NCBI RefSeq assembly: GCF_001292705.1
Contig: NZ_LGAK01000023.1
Span: 20,437 to 84,436, forward strand
DNA length: 64,000 nt
Source: Marinagarivorans algicola
GTDB taxonomy: Bacteria > Pseudomonadota > Gammaproteobacteria > Pseudomonadales > Cellvibrionaceae
Reading direction: 5' to 3'
How positions within the stretch are numbered: the first letter of the stretch is position 1; each line of letters opens with the position of its first letter. Below are positions 44,461 through 54,720 of this stretch, piece after piece. Under the pieces are notes generated by a model. The model searched no databases. It saw only the letters and a list, made by a program, of their open reading frames with translations, and was not told the origin of the DNA. Position numbers and translations under genes: made by a program.

Positions 44461-45093
44461 TTATGCTTCTGTGGTTTCTTCTTCGGCATCGCTGTCATCA
44501 CTAACGCCTTTAGGCTTAATGATTGATGCTACAGGTAGGTCGTGGTCTGCGCCGTGACTTAATGCAACAGAGCTAACGCCTTCGGGCAGTTTGATGTCGG
44601 AAATGTGAACGGTTTGGCCCACTTCAACATCAATCAAGTCCACCTCGATGTACTCAGGTAATTGGCCTGGTAGACAAGAAATATCTAGCTGAGTCATGGT
44701 GTGGTTAACGATACCGCCACCCACTTTAACGCCTTTGCTAGTTGTTTCGTTAACGAAGTGCAAAGGTACGCTGACGGTAATCGCGCTATCGGCTGATACG
44801 CGTAAAAAGTCAGCGTGTAAAATAACCGGCTTAGCAGGATGGCGTTGTAGGTCCTTTAGGATAACGCTTTCCGCTGTGCCATCAACTTCGATGGTAATGA
44901 TGTGCGAGTAAAACGCTTCGCTATCTAAATGCTTGATGAGATCTTTATGCACTAGTGTAACGCTTTGCGGGGCTTTGTCGCCACCGTAAATGATAGCAGG
45001 CAATAAGCCTTGCTCGCGACGCAGGCGGCGGCTCGCACCTTTCCCTGACAATTCGCGAGATGATGCGATAACTTTAAAGTCTTCAGTAGACAT
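44461..45093 (-). CDS. rplY: 50S ribosomal protein L25 (CTC form)
   Basis: A 210-residue L25 of the long general-stress type: an N-terminal 5S rRNA-binding domain (FKVIASSRELSGKGASRRLR; LPAIIYGGDKAP) and a C-terminal TL5-like domain. The start at 45093 has GAGGAT seven bases upstream; an in-frame start at 45135 is discarded because it adds a poorly conserved basic leader. The tail is acidic (SDDSDAEEETTEA). It lies between prs and pth. Confidence 0.95.
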   Translation of the reverse strand: MSTEDFKVIASSRELSGKGASRRLRREQGLLPAIIYGGDKAPQSVTLVHKDLIKHLDSEAFYSHIITIEVDGTAESVILKDLQRHPAKPVILHADFLRVSADSAITVSVPLHFVNETTSKGVKVGGGIVNHTMTQLDISCLPGQLPEYIEVDLIDVEVGQTVHISDIKLPEGVSSVALSHGADHDLPVASIIKPKGVSDDSDAEEETTEA

Positions 45094-45202
45094 GGGTGTA
45101 TCCTCAGTATGTGTAGTGCGCCGCGACCTGCGCACTACGATTTAAAATGCCGATAAGATATCAGCGGGTTATTAATGCTCTTTGGGGCGTTTTTATCGTG
45201 CC

Positions 45203-46144
45203 CTAGCGGAACATTGCGCTTAAAGATTCTTCATTGCTAATGCGCCGCATGGCTTCGGCTAGCATAGGTGCTAGTGTGAGTTGCCTGACTTTACCGTGTT
45301 CACGCAATGCCGCTTTTAGTGGGATAGAGTCTGTCACCACGAGCTCGTCTAGCTCTGACTGCGCAATGCGCTCAACAGCAGGGCCCGAAAGAATAGGGTG
45401 CGTACAATATGCCACTACTCGGCGTGCGCCATGGGCTTTAAGGGCGGCGGCTGCGTGGCAGAGTGTGCCTGCAGTATCGACCATATCATCGACCAATAAA
45501 CAGGTTCGGTCTTCGACTTCACCAATAATATTCATGACCTCGGCTACATTGGCCTTAGGGCGACGCTTATCAATAATAGCAAGATCAACGCCCATTTCTT
45601 TGGCAACGGCGCGTGCACGCACAACGCCACCGATATCAGGAGAGACAATTGTGAGGTTTTCAAAGCCTTGCTGCTCGATATCGTTGAGCAAAACAGATGA
45701 CCCGTAAACGTTATCGACTGGCACATCAAAAAAGCCTTGGATTTGCTCGGCGTGTAGGTCAACGGTCAATACGCGGTCAACGCCAGCGGTTGCCATCATA
45801 TCAGCGACAAGACGCGCACTAATGGGTACGCGAGCCGAGCGCACACGGCGATCTTGGCGGGCGTAACCAAAGTAGGGGATAACAGCGGTAATGCGACCTG
45901 CTGAAGCGCGATGAAGAGCGTCAACCATCAATAACAATTCCATGATGTTATCGTTCGTTGGAACGCAGGTAGACTGCACAATAAAAACGTCGCGACCGCG
46001 AACATTTTCGTTGATTTCTACAGAAATTTCACCATCAGAAAACAGTGAGGCTGTCGCGTCCCCTAGAGGGATGCCTAGCTGGTCAACTATTTTTTGAGCG
46101 AGATCGGGATTAGCGTTTCCGGTAAAAACCATCAAATCAGGCAC
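45203..46144 (-). CDS. prs: Ribose-phosphate pyrophosphokinase
   Basis: A 313-residue PRPP synthetase, the standard class I size (315 in E. coli). [13 protein letters not shown] at the start, the ATP-site flexible loop region [11 protein letters not shown], the metal-binding [11 protein letters not shown] and the PRPP-binding [10 protein letters not shown] are all present. PRPP feeds nucleotide, His and Trp synthesis. It is followed leftward by rplY and preceded by a tRNA-Gln gene. Confidence 0.97.
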   Translation of the reverse strand: MPDLMVFTGNANPDLAQKIVDQLGIPLGDATASLFSDGEISVEINENVRGRDVFIVQSTCVPTNDNIMELLLMVDALHRASAGRITAVIPYFGYARQDRRVRSARVPISARLVADMMATAGVDRVLTVDLHAEQIQGFFDVPVDNVYGSSVLLNDIEQQGFENLTIVSPDIGGVVRARAVAKEMGVDLAIIDKRRPKANVAEVMNIIGEVEDRTCLLVDDMVDTAGTLCHAAAALKAHGARRVVAYCTHPILSGPAVERIAQSELDELVVTDSIPLKAALREHGKVRQLTLAPMLAEAMRRISNEESLSAMFR

Positions 46145-46236
46145 GTGATCACCTTGTATATCGGTTAAACATCAAATGATTAATCAGGGATTTGCAGCAA
46201 CTGCAGTAATTCACAGTAGAGGAAAGCTAGAGAAAT

Positions 46237-46311
46237 TGGCTGGGATGGCAGGACTCGAACCTGCGAATGGCAGGATCAAAACCTGCTGCCTTACCACTTG
46301 GCGACATCCCA
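46237..46311 (-). tRNA. tRNA-Gln (UUG anticodon)
   Basis: The minus strand gives a 75-base cloverleaf with encoded CCA: acceptor TGGGATG paired with CATCCCA, D-arm with AAGTGGTAAGGC, anticodon loop TTTTGAT giving UUG, and T-loop GTTCGAAT. It lies between ispE and prs, the usual place in related bacteria. Confidence 0.96.
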
Positions 46312-46323
46312 GTAGATGCACAT

Positions 46324-47244
46324 TTATATCAATGCGTGTAGCGGCGATCTGTTAACACCCTTGGCAATAAAGCCTTCAATGTTTTCAGGTTTGCTAGCTA
46401 ATACATTTCTCGCACTTGCTTCACTGTCAAAGGCTGCAAATACGCAGGACCCTGTTCCTGTAAGCTGCGCTGGCGAAAAAGAGCTAAGCCAATCAACCGC
46501 TTGCTTCACTTTTGGGTGATGTTTAATAACAACATCTTGACAATCGTTTTTGACGTTTGATCTGTCGTTTTCGTTGTCCCCCTCAAGGAAGGCCGCCACT
46601 TTAATGATCGGAGTATCTCTTGTCAAACTTTTTTTTGAAAAAATTTCAGCAGTAGAGATATGAACATCAGGGCGAAGGACGACAAACCACTTGGCGGGTA
46701 AATCAACGGGCGTGATTTTTTCGCCAATCCCCTCAGCCCAAGCGCTGCGCCCATGGATAAATACAGGGACGTCAGCGCCCAGTGTCAGGCCCAGTGCCGC
46801 GAGTTCATCTAGGCTAAGTCCTGCGTTCCACAGCTTATTAAGTCCGAGTAGCGTAGTCGCGGCATTAGAGCTACCGCCACCAATGCCGCCACCCATAGGT
46901 AAGCGCTTGATGAGCGTAATGTTTGCTCCCAGCTGTGCGCAGCTGCTTTGCTGATGTGACGGTTTGAAGTGCTTTTTTTGTGTATTTTTTTGCTTAATGT
47001 ATTTTTGCAGTAAGTGGGCAGCTTTGATAATCAGATTTTGAGCGTTGGGTACCCCGACCATCTCAGGTGTGAGCGTTAGCTCGCCGGTGGTATTGCTCGT
47101 AAAACTGAGTTCATCGCCATAATCCAAAAGTTGAAAGACTGTTTGCAGTAAGTGATAACCGTCTTCGCGCTGACCGTTAATATGTAAAAATAAATTCAGC
47201 TTAGCAGGGCTTGGTAATGTTAAAGGGGTATTTATCGCTGACAT
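46324..47244 (-). CDS. ispE: 4-diphosphocytidyl-2-C-methyl-D-erythritol kinase
   Basis: A 306-residue GHMP kinase of the MEP isoprenoid pathway. The substrate site [20 protein letters not shown] is at the N-terminus, the ATP loop is [17 protein letters not shown], and a C-terminal [10 protein letters not shown] is present. Residues 90-110 ([18 protein letters not shown]) look like an insertion compared with E. coli IspE (283). It starts directly after lolB's stop, so the two are co-transcribed. Confidence 0.95.
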   Translation of the reverse strand: MSAINTPLTLPSPAKLNLFLHINGQREDGYHLLQTVFQLLDYGDELSFTSNTTGELTLTPEMVGVPNAQNLIIKAAHLLQKYIKQKNTQKKHFKPSHQQSSCAQLGANITLIKRLPMGGGIGGGSSNAATTLLGLNKLWNAGLSLDELAALGLTLGADVPVFIHGRSAWAEGIGEKITPVDLPAKWFVVLRPDVHISTAEIFSKKSLTRDTPIIKVAAFLEGDNENDRSNVKNDCQDVVIKHHPKVKQAVDWLSSFSPAQLTGTGSCVFAAFDSEASARNVLASKPENIEGFIAKGVNRSPLHALI

Positions 47245-47862
47245 TTACGGTTGAGTCCATTGTTTAATAATCACTAAAACGGTCACGCCTTGGCGGCTCG
47301 CAACTACTTTACCCGGTAGCCAGAGGTCTTGGTAGTGTTGATGGCGGCTAAACGCAAGGTCCCAACCTTGCTGCTGAAGTTGACTAAGCGCCCCATGCTG
47401 GGTGAAGTGTTGCTTGTCTACAACGCCTTGAGGTGCTGGTAGGCCTTTGATCCAGTATTGCAGGTCGCTAATGGGCGCTTGCCAGCCGACGGTTTGTTGG
47501 AGTAGTTGTTCGGCGGTCCTCGCACGTTGTGGTGGGCGCTCGGGAACTTCGAGTGTTACGCCTTTTGAGGTACGGCGTAGCCAGCTATTGCCATAACCAA
47601 AAGGCCCAAAAAAGTTAATGTCATAATTATTATTAAATTGCTGCCATTCAAATGATGCGCTGTTAGGGTCGCCTTGAGCCGAAATCTTGATTTTGCCTTT
47701 TGCTACCCATTTATTGAACTTTGCCAGCTTTTTGCGGTGTTTTTGAGCCAAAATAGCAACAGCGGGGTCGATGGGTTGGAGTGAGCTAGAGGTGTTTTTT
47801 TGTGGGTTGAAAGATTGACAGCCCGCTAAGCTGATAGCAAGCAAGAGCAGTAAAAAGCGCAT
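47245..47862 (-). CDS. lolB: Outer-membrane lipoprotein receptor LolB
   Basis: A 205-residue lipoprotein that inserts lipoproteins into the outer membrane after receiving them from LolA. The signal MRFLLLLLAISLAGCQSF has a clear lipobox with the lipidated Cys at residue 15. The WVAKGKIKISAQGDPNSASFEW segment and PLWLPGKV-like C-terminus match the family. Length matches E. coli LolB (207). It directly precedes ispE. Confidence 0.92.
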   Translation of the reverse strand: MRFLLLLLAISLAGCQSFNPQKNTSSSLQPIDPAVAILAQKHRKKLAKFNKWVAKGKIKISAQGDPNSASFEWQQFNNNYDINFFGPFGYGNSWLRRTSKGVTLEVPERPPQRARTAEQLLQQTVGWQAPISDLQYWIKGLPAPQGVVDKQHFTQHGALSQLQQQGWDLAFSRHQHYQDLWLPGKVVASRQGVTVLVIIKQWTQP

Positions 47863-47931
47863 GTGTTTAACCCTGTAAGAGGTGGATGTCGGTGTTAGTG
47901 CCTGTCAAAGTCAATATAAAACTTCCATAAA

Positions 47932-47962
47932 GGCGCCGCTGCGTCATAGTCGTGCAGCGCCC
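47932..47962 (-). terminator. Imperfect hairpin after the TPR lipoprotein gene
   Basis: On the minus strand GGCGCTGC pairs with GCAGCGGCGCC, with a small bulge, and a CTTTAT stretch follows. It lies between the TPR gene stop and lolB and may be a weak terminator. Confidence 0.45.
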
Positions 47963-47972
47963 TAAGGTTTAT

Positions 47973-49886
47973 TTAAGACTCGCTCAAAAGATTAAATTCT
48001 TTTAAGCGCTGATGAATATGTGCACTGCGTGGGTTGAGCGCTAGGCCTTGTTTCCAAACGGCGAGAGCAGAATCTTTTTGCCCGCTTACCCAGAGTACTT
48101 CACCTAAGTGTGCGGCAATTTCATCGCTAGGCATGAGTTTTAAAGCTTGTTTGAGTAATGCGGTAGCCTTGGCATATTGACCTAGGCGGTAGTAAGCCCA
48201 GCCCAAGCTATCGATGGTAGCAGGGTTGTTGGGCGCAAGGTTTAAAGAGCGTTCGATATAGCTTTTACCCTCTTCTAGACGTGTATTGGCATCGACCAAG
48301 ATATACCCTAGCGTATTAAGGGCGTCGGTATTATCGGGGTTGATTGCGAGTATGGTTTGTAGGTCGTTTTCAGCCAGTACCATATTATTGAGTGTGACAA
48401 ATATCATAGCGCGATTAAAAAGCAAGTGCTGCGACCGAGGAAATTGCTGGATTGCGTCGCTAAGCGTTTGCTTGGCCTGATCTAAAAGACCCTGACTGCG
48501 ATAGTGATCGGCCAGCAGCAGGTGAATGCCTTCTTGATAGCCCTCATCTGCGGTTAATTGATGCCCAAGTAGCAGTTGCAGTGCGGCTTGTTGTTGCTGA
48601 TGCTGATGCATTAGGCTGACAGCTTGCGCTAGAGCAGGGAAGAATTCTTTGCTTGGCAATACGCGGACATAATATTCGATAGCCTCTAAAGGTGCATCTT
48701 GCTGCTGTGCTATTTTGCCTAGGTAATAATAGGCGGTGGCCGTTTGCGCTGGCGTGGCCGCAATGAGGCTGACCATATCAGGCTCTGTATCAGCATGTGC
48801 TTGGGGGCGGGCGCTGGTGAGACTGGTAAGAGGAGTAAAATGCATTTTTGCGGCATCGAGGTTGTCAAGCTGATAGTAAGTGAGCGCCAGCGCAAGTTGA
48901 ATATTACCATCACCGGGCGCCTGCTTGAGGAGCTCCTCAAACTGTACTGTTGCGCCCGAGAGATCGTTTTGCGTAAGGTTGCGTGCATATTGCAGGCGTA
49001 GGCGTTGGTTATTGGGGAAGCGCTGAACGATTTCGCCAAGGCGCTTTTGGGCGATTTCTGGGTTTTGTGCGCCCAAAACGCGCAATTCTTGTATATAGGC
49101 CTGCTGATAGTCAGCGCGCAGCTTTTGAGCAGATTTCGCATTGGCGAGTGCTTGAGGCAACCGATCGAGGGGGTACTCTAAAAAGCTTACGGCAAGAGCC
49201 AGTTCAGCCTCCTGTGGGTATTGCTCGCGCAAAGGCGTATACAGTTTTAACAGGGCCTCGAGTGTTTCTTGGCTGGCATCAGAGTTGGTGGCTTTGACTG
49301 CTAAGGCGTCTAGGCCATGCGCGCTATATTGCGGTGTGGGTTCAGTGACTGACGGGGATGAGTGCGCGGATTCTGTTTGTGTATCGTGAGCTTTTTTTGG
49401 GGCTTGTATGGCTTGAGCGCTGTGATTCAAGAGGTAGCGGCCATGCTCAAAGGCTTCAAAATAGCGACCAGCATCGGATAAAGCCGCCATCGCCATATAG
49501 CGTGCTTGCGTGTTGTGCGGTGCTAAAGCGGCCCATTGATTGGCCATTTGTAAGGTGGCTTCGCTATCGCGGACAAAGTTGGCCAAGTGGGCGGCGCGCT
49601 CGGTGACGCCGACATCTTGAGTATCAATCGCTTGTTTTATGTAATTACTCAACATGATATCGAGGCGATCTCGGCTACCGGCAAGCTCTGCTACCATGAG
49701 TGAGTATAAAGTTTCTGTGCTGAAGGGCTCAACGGGCTCTACAATGGGAGGGGGGGCAGTCTCTATGTGCACAGTCTTAGCGGGTAGTTGGCTTGCGCAA
49801 CCAGCAATCCAGAGTGATAACACTGACAGTGATACTATTGACAGTGATGTCATCGGTAGTCGCCGGATAGCTAGTGAGCCAATACT
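47973..49886 (-). CDS. TPR repeat lipoprotein (LbcA-like)
   Basis: About 637 residues. The start is uncertain: the GTG at 49886 gives a signal peptide with a basic n-region (SLAIRRLPMTSLSIVSLSVL) and lipobox WIAGC; a TTG at 49937 and an ATG at 49853 are alternatives. The rest is a chain of TPR units, for example TDALNTLGYILVDANTRLEE and NPATIDSLGWAYYRLGQYAK. In Pseudomonas the gene in this position, between lolB and hemA, encodes LbcA, the partner of the CtpA protease; by position and size this is probably its counterpart. It would act in the periplasm at the outer membrane. Confidence 0.85.
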   Translation of the reverse strand, partial: SIGSLAIRRLPMTSLSIVSLSVLSLWIAGCASQLPAKTVHIETAPPPIVEPVEPFSTETLYSLMVAELAGSRDRLDIMLSNYIKQAIDTQDVGVTERAAHLANFVRDSEATLQMANQWAALAPHNTQARYMAMAALSDAGRYFEAFEHGRYLLNHSAQAIQAPKKAHDTQTESAHSSPSVTEPTPQYSAHGLDALAVKATNSDASQETLEALLKLYTPLREQYPQEAELALAVSFLEYPLDRLPQALANAKSAQKLRADYQQAYIQELRVLGAQNPEIAQKRLGEIVQRFPNNQRLRLQYARNLTQNDLSGATVQFEELLKQAPGDGNIQLALALTYYQLDNLDAAKMHFTPLTSLTSARPQAHADTEPDMVSLIAATPAQTATAYYYLGKIAQQQDAPLEAIEYYVRVLPSKEFFPALAQAVSLMHQHQQQQAALQLLLGHQLTADEGYQEGIHLLLADHYRSQGLLDQAKQTLSDAIQQFPRSQHLLFNRAMIFVTLNNMVLAENDLQTILAINPDNTDALNTLGYILVDANTRLEEGKSYIERSLNLAPNNPATIDSLGWAYYRLGQYAKATALLKQALKLMPSDEIAAHLGEVLWVSGQKDSALAVWKQGLALNPRSAHIHQRLKEFNLLSES

Positions 49887-49937
49887 CACCTTACGAGGTT
49901 GCTTGGCGGCGGTAATATATGCAAAAAAGTTAGACAA

Positions 49938-50430
49938 AATTGAAACCTTTGGTAAATCGATGGCCTTACACTATTGCGATCGCGCAGACACAGCGGTAGT
50001 TAATATGGCCGAGCTGTAACAGTTCACTGGAGGCCGTATGGTGATGATTGCGCTTATGTTATAAAAGGCATTGCTCTTGAATCACAGGTTTTTGGGTAGA
50101 ACTAAAACTATAATTTGAGTAGCGCTAAAACTATAACAGGCATCTGTATAGTTTTAGCATAGATAATGAGGGTTTTATTTCGCTCCTTTGTCGTTTTGAG
50201 ACGTTTTATGTTTTTAAATAACGGTTTTGTGTTTTTAGCGCGGTATATTAGACCCTGTAATAGTGACTTTTTGTCTTGTGGAATAGCGTATAACGCCACA
50301 ATTTGTCGCCATACCACTTGTCAGCTTGCCCGCTTGCGCAGACAATAGACCGCTTTGCTTGGCAGACACTCTGTGATGGGGGGTTAAAGCCAACCTTTTA
50401 ATGATTAATTTGGTGTAAGTGACCTCCCTT
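49938..50430. other. Divergent region between the TPR lipoprotein gene and hemA
   Basis: About 490 bases without a gene. It holds the promoters of both genes. The repeated CTAAAACTATA elements (listed separately) lie in the middle, and a T-rich stretch at 50175-50240 follows. No promoter was assigned. Confidence 0.45.
50102..50158. promoter_or_regulatory. Repeated CTAAAACTATA elements upstream of hemA
   Basis: CTAAAACTATA occurs directly at 50102-50112 and 50125-50135, and inverted at 50147-50157. The last two form a 12-base perfect hairpin, GCTAAAACTATA/TATAGTTTTAGC, with an 11-base loop. This could be a regulator-binding site or a transcribed hairpin in the hemA leader. Confidence 0.5.
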
Positions 50431-51759
50431 ATGACCCTGATTGCTTTGGGAATAAATCACAATACGGCTTCTGTCGACGTGCGTGAAGCTGTGGCTTTTT
50501 CGCCGGAGCAAATGGCGGCCGCACTTCGTGAAGCCAGTAGTGGTAAAACATTGCAAGAGGTGGCGATTTTATCGACCTGCAATCGCACCGAAATCTATGC
50601 CAATATTACTGACGATACCCAAGGTGGGCAAAAACTGCTTGGTTGGTTGTCTGAGTTTCATAACACGCCTTTAGAGGCTTTAGAGCCTTGCCACTATGTG
50701 CATGAAGGTGCAGACGCCGCCCGCCACATGATGAAGGTCGCTAGTGGGTTAGATTCGTTAGTATTGGGTGAGCCGCAAATACTGGGGCAAATGAAATCGG
50801 CTTACGCGACAGCCAATGAAGCGGGCAGCTTAAAAAGTGGGTTGCACAACGCTTTTCATCAGGTGTTTTCGGTGGCCAAGCGTGTGCGCTCAGAAACGGC
50901 GATTGGTGAAAACCCTGTCTCGGTTGCTTATGCGGCGGTGACATTGGCGCAGCAAATATTTTCTGATTTAAAAAATGACACCGCTTTGCTCATTGGCGCA
51001 GGTGAAACCATTGAGTTAGTGGCGCAGCATCTCGCCAAGCAAGGACTCAAAAAAATTATTGTGGCTAACCGTACCTTGGCGAATGCGGCACGGTTGGCAG
51101 AAGAGTTTGGCGGTGAAGCGATATTGCTCGCTGAAATTCCCGAGCATTTACACAAAGCTGATATTGTGATTTCCAGTACTGCAAGCCAATTGCCTGTCTT
51201 AGGTAAAGGTGCAGTAGAGGCGGCACTTAAGCGGCGGCGCCACAAGCCGATTTTTATGGTGGATATTGCTGTACCGCGTGACATCGAAGCCCAAGTGGGT
51301 GAATTGGACGATGTTTATTTGTATACCGTTGATGACCTAAAGGAGGTTATCGACGAAAATATGCGTTCACGCGAGCAGGCTGCTGAAATTGCCACCGAGA
51401 TTATCGAGGAAGGTGTTGGGCGCTATCAAAAAGAGCTTAATAGCTTAGATGCTGTCGCAACGGTTAAAGCTTTTAGGGCCTCGGTTGATGCGCTGCGCGA
51501 AACAGAGCTAGAAAAAGCTCTAAAACTGTTACAAAGTGGTGTTGAGCCTAGCGACGCACTCAATCAATTGGCACGTAATTTAGCCAATAAAATAATGCAT
51601 AAGCCTACTGCCAAGCTGCGTAAAGCGGGCGCTGAGGGCGATTTTGATGCGATTAATACCTTCCAAGCATTGTTTGAGTTAGATGTAGGTACCGATACCC
51701 TACCGGCTACGAATGATTCAAAGGGCCAGAACATAGATTTAAACAGCGAGAAACCATGA
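50431..51759 (+). CDS. hemA: Glutamyl-tRNA reductase
   Basis: A 442-residue enzyme that converts Glu-tRNA to glutamate-1-semialdehyde, the first step of haem synthesis. The ATG at 50431 gives [19 protein letters not shown], lining up with E. coli HemA; a GTG at 50419 would add four residues. Catalytic Cys lies in [24 protein letters not shown] and the NADPH site [14 protein letters not shown] are intact. It is longer than E. coli HemA (418) by a C-terminal tail. It overlaps prfA by four bases (ATGA). Confidence 0.96.
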   Translation: MTLIALGINHNTASVDVREAVAFSPEQMAAALREASSGKTLQEVAILSTCNRTEIYANITDDTQGGQKLLGWLSEFHNTPLEALEPCHYVHEGADAARHMMKVASGLDSLVLGEPQILGQMKSAYATANEAGSLKSGLHNAFHQVFSVAKRVRSETAIGENPVSVAYAAVTLAQQIFSDLKNDTALLIGAGETIELVAQHLAKQGLKKIIVANRTLANAARLAEEFGGEAILLAEIPEHLHKADIVISSTASQLPVLGKGAVEAALKRRRHKPIFMVDIAVPRDIEAQVGELDDVYLYTVDDLKEVIDENMRSREQAAEIATEIIEEGVGRYQKELNSLDAVATVKAFRASVDALRETELEKALKLLQSGVEPSDALNQLARNLANKIMHKPTAKLRKAGAEGDFDAINTFQALFELDVGTDTLPATNDSKGQNIDLNSEKP

Positions 51760-52838
51760 AACCCAGTATTCTGGAAAAATTACAAACTTTGGCTGAGCGC
51801 TACCAAGAAGTTGGCGCTTTGCTCGGCGATAGCGAAGTTATCAGTAATCAAAATAAATTCCGTGAGCTTTCTAAAGAATATGCCGAGCTAGAGCCTGTTG
51901 TTTTATGCTTTGAAAAGTATGAAAAAATCCAAAGCGATATGGATGATGCGCGCAGCATGCTAGAGGAGTCTGACCCCGAAATGCGCGAAATGGCGCAAGA
52001 GGAATTAAGCGAAGCTCAACAGCAAATAGAGCCTTTAGAGCTTGAGTTGCAGAAGCTTTTATTGCCTAAAGACCCGCGTGATGGCAAAAATGTTTACTTG
52101 GAAATTCGCGCCGGTACCGGTGGAGATGAGGCAGCCATATTTGCTGGCGATTTATTTCGCATGTATAGCCGTTATGCCGAAGCCCAGCGCTGGCAACTTG
52201 AAGTGATTTCACAAAATGAAGGAGATCATGGCGGCTTTAAAGAAATCATCTCTCGGGTTATTGGCACCGGCGTTTATTCTAAATTCAAATTTGAATCGGG
52301 TGCGCACCGTGTGCAGCGGGTGCCAGCGACTGAGTCACAAGGGCGTATTCATACCTCGGCCTGTACTGTCGCGGTGATGCCAGAAGCCGATGAAATGGAT
52401 GAAATTTCTATTAATAAAGCCGATTTGCGCGTTGATACTTTTCGCGCCAGTGGTGCCGGTGGGCAGCACGTTAACAAAACCGATTCGGCTATTCGCTTAA
52501 CACATTTGCCCAGCGGTGTAGTTGTTGAGTGTCAAGATGAGCGCTCGCAACATAAGAACCGTGCTAAGGCGATGTCGTTATTAGCCTCAAAGCTTGCCAA
52601 CAGTGCCGAAGAAAAAGCGGCGAAAGAAATGTCGGATGAGCGTAAAAACTTAGTGGGCAGTGGCGACCGATCGGAGCGTATCCGAACGTACAACTATCCA
52701 CAGGGTCGCGTTACTGATCACCGTATCAATTTAACGTTATATAAATTAGATGAAATTATGCAGGGCCAATTAGGTGATGTCGTACAGCCGTTGGTCAATG
52801 AGTATCAAGCAGATCAGCTTGCCGCTTTAGCTGAGTAA
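51756..52838 (+). CDS. prfA: Peptide chain release factor 1
   Basis: A 360-residue class I release factor for UAA and UAG, same length as E. coli RF1. The GGQ loop ([19 protein letters not shown]) and the PxT stop-codon site ([14 protein letters not shown] region) are intact. It starts four bases inside the end of hemA and is followed three bases later by prmC, which methylates its GGQ glutamine. Confidence 0.98.
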   Translation: MKPSILEKLQTLAERYQEVGALLGDSEVISNQNKFRELSKEYAELEPVVLCFEKYEKIQSDMDDARSMLEESDPEMREMAQEELSEAQQQIEPLELELQKLLLPKDPRDGKNVYLEIRAGTGGDEAAIFAGDLFRMYSRYAEAQRWQLEVISQNEGDHGGFKEIISRVIGTGVYSKFKFESGAHRVQRVPATESQGRIHTSACTVAVMPEADEMDEISINKADLRVDTFRASGAGGQHVNKTDSAIRLTHLPSGVVVECQDERSQHKNRAKAMSLLASKLANSAEEKAAKEMSDERKNLVGSGDRSERIRTYNYPQGRVTDHRINLTLYKLDEIMQGQLGDVVQPLVNEYQADQLAALAE

Positions 52839-52841
52839 GCG

Positions 52842-53696
52842 ATGACCATTGCTGAGGTGTTGCGCCAAGCGGCGCGCTTGGTTGGTGTGTCTGATTCACC
52901 AAGGCTTGATACGGAGTTGTTATTGACTGCTGCGAGTGGGTTTGATCGTACGTATTTTTATACGTGGCCCGAGCGCGCGTTAACACCCCAAGTCACGGCT
53001 AGCTTTGAAGCCATGTTGGCACGCAGAATGACCGGCGAGCCCGTAGCGCATATCACGGGGCAGCGCGAGTTTTGGTCCCTCCCTTTAATGGTGGATAATA
53101 CAACGCTGATTCCCAGGCCCGATACTGAGGTATTGGTTGAGGTGGCGTTAACGTCACTGCATGCTTTTAATATCTCTGCTCCTCGAATTTTGGACTTAGG
53201 CACAGGTACAGGCGCGATAGCATTGGCATTAGCCAGTGAAATACCTAGCGCTGACGTGACGGCCGTTGATCAAAGTGCTCAGGCTGTCTTGTTGGCGAAG
53301 CGTAACGCCAAGGCTTTAGGTAAAAATATTACCGTACAGCGTGGCGGTTGGCTTGATGATACTTGGTTGGCACATGTGAAAAGCCAGCCGCCGTTTGACT
53401 GCATTGTGAGTAACCCTCCGTATATTGATGAGGCCGATCCGCACCTAGCGCAAGGCGATGTGCGGTTTGAGCCTTTAAGTGCACTTGTTGCCGGTAGGCA
53501 AGGCTATTGTGATTTATTCACCATTATTGATCTTGCGCATCACCTATTAAAGACGGGTGGTGCGTTGTGGTTAGAGCATGGCTACCAGCAAGCGGTTAAA
53601 GTCCGTGAGTATTTAACACTGACGGGGTTTGCGCAGGTGGCGACCCATAATGATTACGGCGGCAACCCGAGGGTAACGGGCGGCTATCGGTTATAG
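52842..53696 (+). CDS. prmC: Release factor glutamine N5-methyltransferase
   Basis: A 284-residue SAM-dependent methyltransferase that modifies the GGQ glutamine of RF1 and RF2. The N-terminal recognition domain (GEPVAHITGQREFWSLPL) precedes the SAM site ILDLGTGTGAIALALA and the catalytic SNPPYI. It lies directly after prfA, its substrate gene, as is conserved. Confidence 0.97.
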   Translation: MTIAEVLRQAARLVGVSDSPRLDTELLLTAASGFDRTYFYTWPERALTPQVTASFEAMLARRMTGEPVAHITGQREFWSLPLMVDNTTLIPRPDTEVLVEVALTSLHAFNISAPRILDLGTGTGAIALALASEIPSADVTAVDQSAQAVLLAKRNAKALGKNITVQRGGWLDDTWLAHVKSQPPFDCIVSNPPYIDEADPHLAQGDVRFEPLSALVAGRQGYCDLFTIIDLAHHLLKTGGALWLEHGYQQAVKVREYLTLTGFAQVATHNDYGGNPRVTGGYRL

Positions 53697-53750
53697 TTGC
53701 CAAACTATGAATATGACCGAGCCGTTCAAGCCATCCATAGCTGCTATATA

Positions 53751-53826
53751 AATGCTCCGATGTTTTAACCCCCCAGAAAATCATTGATTAGTACCTGATG
53801 GGGTGAGACTTTTTAGTTTGGTTAAA
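53751..53826. repeat. Dispersed repeat family 2, copy B
   Basis: CCCAGAAAATCATTGATTAG followed by TACC, then GGGGTGAGACTTTTTAGTTT, aligns with 42600-42685. It lies between prmC and the ThiF/MoeB gene. Confidence 0.6.
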
Positions 53827-53938
53827 GAGTTACCTTTTGCTTTTACCTATTCGTATTGGCTGTCTATATAGCTCTGGTACCCAGTATCTGGCGACTGAGC
53901 TTCATTCCTCTTACATTGGCGATTAACGCACATTTTTT

Positions 53939-54700
53939 ATGATTCCTGAACTGACTGATTTAGAGCTGGCACGTTATAGCCGCCAAATATTATTACCACA
54001 ATTTGATGTGGCTGGGCAATTGGCCCTCAAAAATGCCCGTGTATTGATCATTGGTCTAGGAGGGCTGGGTTCGCCTGCTGCGATGTACATGGCTGCGGCA
54101 GGTGTTGGGGCGTTAGTATTGGTGGATGATGACGTGGTTGATATTAGTAATTTACAGCGCCAAGTGGTGCATTGTGAACGGCGCGTAGGCATGACAAAAG
54201 TCGCATCGGCCAAGGAGCAATTAATGGCATTGAATTCGCAAGTTACTATTGAGTGCATTGCTCAGCGCATCGAAAGTGATGCGCTGCAAGCGCAGGTAAC
54301 TCGTGCTGATATTGTGGTGGACTGTAGCGATAACTTCGCTACACGTTGTGCGATAAATGCAGCGTGTGTTAAAGGTCAAACTCCTTTAGTCTCTGGTGCT
54401 GCTATTCGATTTGAGGGCCAAATAGCGGTATTTAATCAATCCCAAGAAGCGCCATGCTACCAGTGCTTATACGGCTTGCTGGGCGAGCAAAACTTAAGTT
54501 GTTCGCAGGCGGGGGTGTTATCGCCGATAGTGGGTATTGTGGGCGCTTATCAAGCGCTAGAAGCCATTAAGGTGTTGGCCGGTGTTGGCGAAGGGATTAA
54601 CGGGCGTGTGCAGTTTTTTGATGGCTTAAAAGCCCAATGGCGAGAGTTTATATTGAAAAAAGACAAGGCCTGTACAATATGTGCAGGCCTTGTAGATTAA
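53939..54700 (+). CDS. ThiF/MoeB/HesA family E1-like adenylyltransferase
   Basis: A 253-residue enzyme that adenylates the C-terminal Gly of a sulfur-carrier protein (MoaD- or ThiS-like). The ATP site GLGGLGSPAAMYMAAAGVG and the DDDVVDISNLQRQ segment are intact, and two zinc-binding pairs are present (CYQC and, near the end, CTIC). Size fits MoeB (249) and ThiF (251); which of the two cannot be told because no carrier-protein or moa/thi gene is adjacent. A hairpin overlaps its last codons. The position after hemA-prfA-prmC is that of moeB in many gammaproteobacteria. Confidence 0.9.
   Translation: MIPELTDLELARYSRQILLPQFDVAGQLALKNARVLIIGLGGLGSPAAMYMAAAGVGALVLVDDDVVDISNLQRQVVHCERRVGMTKVASAKEQLMALNSQVTIECIAQRIESDALQAQVTRADIVVDCSDNFATRCAINAACVKGQTPLVSGAAIRFEGQIAVFNQSQEAPCYQCLYGLLGEQNLSCSQAGVLSPIVGIVGAYQALEAIKVLAGVGEGINGRVQFFDGLKAQWREFILKKDKACTICAGLVD
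54663..54693. terminator. Hairpin at the end of the ThiF/MoeB-like gene
   Basis: Arms ACAAGGCCTG (54663-54672) and CAGGCCTTGT (54684-54693) form a perfect ten-base stem that includes the last codons of the gene. It lies between convergent genes and probably ends transcription, though a T-tract is lacking. Confidence 0.6.
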
Positions 54701-54720
54701 ACGCAGCGAATGAAATACCT

